Shown piece after piece: positions 32,612 to 33,738 of a stretch of DNA of 33,738 bases. Below the pieces are notes generated by a model. That model worked only from the letters and a program-made list of their open reading frames with translations, was not told the origin of the DNA and did no database searches. A program made the translations under genes and the position numbers. The first letter of the stretch is position 1, and every line of letters starts with the position of its first letter. Source of the stretch: Planctomycetota bacterium (lineage in GTDB: Bacteria; Planctomycetota; SZUA-567; H5-PLA8); NCBI GenBank assembly GCA_016200135.1, contig JACQFI010000020.1, positions 1 through 33,738 of the forward strand, read 5' to 3'.

Positions 32612-33385
32612 ATGAACAAGCTGCCCGTCATCACGCTATCCTTCTGGATCATGAAGATCTGTGCGACGACTTTGGGCGAGACGGCCGGCGACCTTCTGTC
32701 CATGACCCTGAACGTGGGTTACGCCACCAGTTCGCTGATTCTGATTTCTGTGTTTCTGGTCAGCCTTGTTACGCAATTGAAATGGGACAAGTATAACCCG
32801 TTTCTGTATTGGACCGTTATCCTCGCCACCAGCACGGCCGGCACCACCATGTCGGATTTCATGAATCGTACGCTGGAACTCGGATATATGAGCGGCAGCA
32901 TCATTCTGTTTTCGCTGCTTGTGACCACGCTTGCGTTCTGGCGCTGGAGCGAAGGCCCGGGTTCCCTCTCCGTCGATAATATCCGGACCTTCAAAATCGA
33001 ACTGCTCTATTGGATCGCGATTCTGTTTTCCAACACGTTGGGAACGGCCCTGGGGGATTTTCTGGCCGACGATACGGGCCTGGGTTTCGCGGGCGGAGCG
33101 CTGCTGATCGCAGGACTGCTGGCGGCCGTAACGTTGGCCGCGTTCTTCACCAAAATTTCCCGGGTACTTTTATTCTGGGTGGCCTTCGTGCTGACCCGGC
33201 CGCTGGGCGCGACCATGGGCGACTGCCTCACTAAGTCGCATGAAGAAGGCGGGCTCGCCCTTGGCACCATGGGTTCATCGGCGGTTCTTGCGGCCGTGCT
33301 CGTGAGCCTCATCTTAATTACGGTGAGAACCCAGAGCGCAAAGGAAGCCAAGCTCTCCGTGGTGGACGCCGAACTCCAGCGTTGA
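32612..33385 (+). CDS. DUF347 four-repeat membrane protein (COG4705 type)
   Basis: A 257-aa inner-membrane protein built from four repeats of two helices each. Each repeat starts with a helix ending in a T-x-GxxxxD motif: CATTLGETAGDLLS (about 12-25), ATSTAGTTMSDFMNR, FSNTLGTALGDFLAD and LTRPLGATMGDCLTK. The following Gly-rich second helix reads LNVGYATSSLI, LELGYMSGSIIL, TGLGFAGGALL and EGGLALGTMGSSA. The start MNKLPVITLSFWIMKI, with its Trp, is characteristic of DUF347. The function is not established in anything I can cite. The repeat architecture resembles small-solute or metal-ion transporters, but this is conjecture. It has its own promoter at 32555-32583 and converges on the DUF2950 gene. 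Confidence 0.85.
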   Translation: MNKLPVITLSFWIMKICATTLGETAGDLLSMTLNVGYATSSLILISVFLVSLVTQLKWDKYNPFLYWTVILATSTAGTTMSDFMNRTLELGYMSGSIILFSLLVTTLAFWRWSEGPGSLSVDNIRTFKIELLYWIAILFSNTLGTALGDFLADDTGLGFAGGALLIAGLLAAVTLAAFFTKISRVLLFWVAFVLTRPLGATMGDCLTKSHEEGGLALGTMGSSAVLAAVLVSLILITVRTQSAKEAKLSVVDAELQR

Positions 33386-33410
33386 TTTCGCTGGTGAGCA
33401 TGGCCAGGCT

Positions 33411-33445
33411 AAAAAAAAGCCGCCGGGATTCGTGGTCCCGGCGGC
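33411..33445 (-). terminator. Rho-independent terminator of the DUF2950 gene
   Basis: On the minus strand a perfect 10-base stem (GCCGCCGGGA/TCCCGGCGGC at 33419-33428 and 33436-33445) with a 7-base loop is followed by eight T residues (33411-33418). It lies about 50 bases after the stop at 33498. It is the only textbook intrinsic terminator in the window. Confidence 0.9.
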
Positions 33446-33497
33446 GCTGGAGCAAACCCCCTGAGGGTGAGGGGGCGAAAGGAGACTTGTACGGTGC

Positions 33498-33738
33498 TTA
33501 TTCCGACACGACCCAGCCGGTGTTCGGGTTGTAGGTCGTGATGTGCGTCGTGGGGCTCGAACCCTGGTCCTTCTGGTACACGGTGCCGGTGTTGTTGATC
33601 TGGAACGAGTTGCGGCCCGTGCCGTCGTACGATGCCGGCATGGCGCTGCACGCGTAGCCGAGCGTCATGTTCGTGCCGACGACGTAGGTCTTGGTGCCGC
33701 CGGGAGCATTCGCGCCCTGGCCTGTCAGCACGGTAAAG
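33498..33738 (-). CDS. C-terminal end of a DUF2950-like protein, cut by the window edge
   Basis: About 80 residues are visible and the frame is open to the right edge, so the start lies outside. The order LTGQGANAPGGTKTYVVGTNMTLGYACSAMPASYDGTGRNSFQINNTGTVYQKDQG...YNPNTGWVVSE follows the DUF2950 end: QG.NAPGG...YVV...M..G.a..a.PA.Y...G..tF.v...G.VYQKDlG......YNPd.sW. DUF2950 proteins are exported, sometimes with a prepilin-like N-terminus; that part is not visible here. The function is unknown. It is terminated by the hairpin at 33411-33445. Confidence 0.75.
   Translation of the reverse strand, partial: FTVLTGQGANAPGGTKTYVVGTNMTLGYACSAMPASYDGTGRNSFQINNTGTVYQKDQGSSPTTHITTYNPNTGWVVSE

Overview
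The window is GC-rich, densely coded chromosomal DNA from a free-living heterotrophic bacterium. The best guess is the PVC superphylum (Planctomycetota, Lentisphaerota or a related candidate phylum). The basis is circumstantial: many exported carbohydrate-active proteins, a DUF1559-style prepilin with the N-terminus [20 protein letters not shown], a eukaryote-like Ser/Thr kinase with a long extracytoplasmic region, an exported methyltransferase/PQQ-propeller fusion, and paired STN-like domains. There is no rRNA, tRNA, CRISPR array, transposase or integrase in the window, so the taxonomy is an inference.

Layout. Positions 1-9.3 kb hold a partial secreted fibronectin-III/propeller-type protein, UDP-glucose 6-dehydrogenase, a zinc-less MDR dehydrogenase, a secreted clan GH-A glycosidase and a large secreted beta-helix plus LamG protein. 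Positions 9.4-15.4 kb look like an envelope-signalling region. Three small tandem membrane proteins carry a segment resembling the type II secretion GspF protein. Divergent from them is a 1301-aa kinase fused to a membrane anchor, leucine-rich repeats, an FKBP prolyl isomerase and an HlyD-like adaptor tail, followed by a prepilin. Positions 15.4-20.5 kb hold a structured 390-bp leader, a fused zinc-finger/TOPRIM/DnaB primase-helicase, a broken AAA-DUF4143 ATPase bracketed by palindromes, and an SRPBCC-like protein. Positions 20.6-31 kb return to carbohydrate and small-molecule metabolism: a GH2 enzyme, an endonuclease/exonuclease/phosphatase protein, a zinc polyol-type dehydrogenase, an STN-like membrane protein, the methyltransferase-PQQ fusion, a GH1 beta-glucosidase and small membrane proteins. 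Positions 31-33.7 kb hold an unrecognised multi-pass protein, a DUF347 four-repeat membrane protein with a good promoter, and the C-terminal end of a DUF2950 protein with a canonical terminator.

How the genes fit together. GH2, GH1, the GH-A enzyme, the beta-helix protein and the two MDR dehydrogenases are consistent with degradation of plant or algal glycans and oxidation of the released sugars or polyols. No SusC/SusD pair or transporter is present, so this is not a classical polysaccharide utilisation locus. The most unusual region is 9.4-15.4 kb, where kinase, LRR, isomerase and adaptor modules sit in one chain beside GspF-like mini-proteins and a prepilin. This could be an undescribed envelope or secretion control module. 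All five convergent gene junctions contain an inverted repeat, several built from recurring short words, which suggests that dispersed palindromes serve as two-way terminators here.
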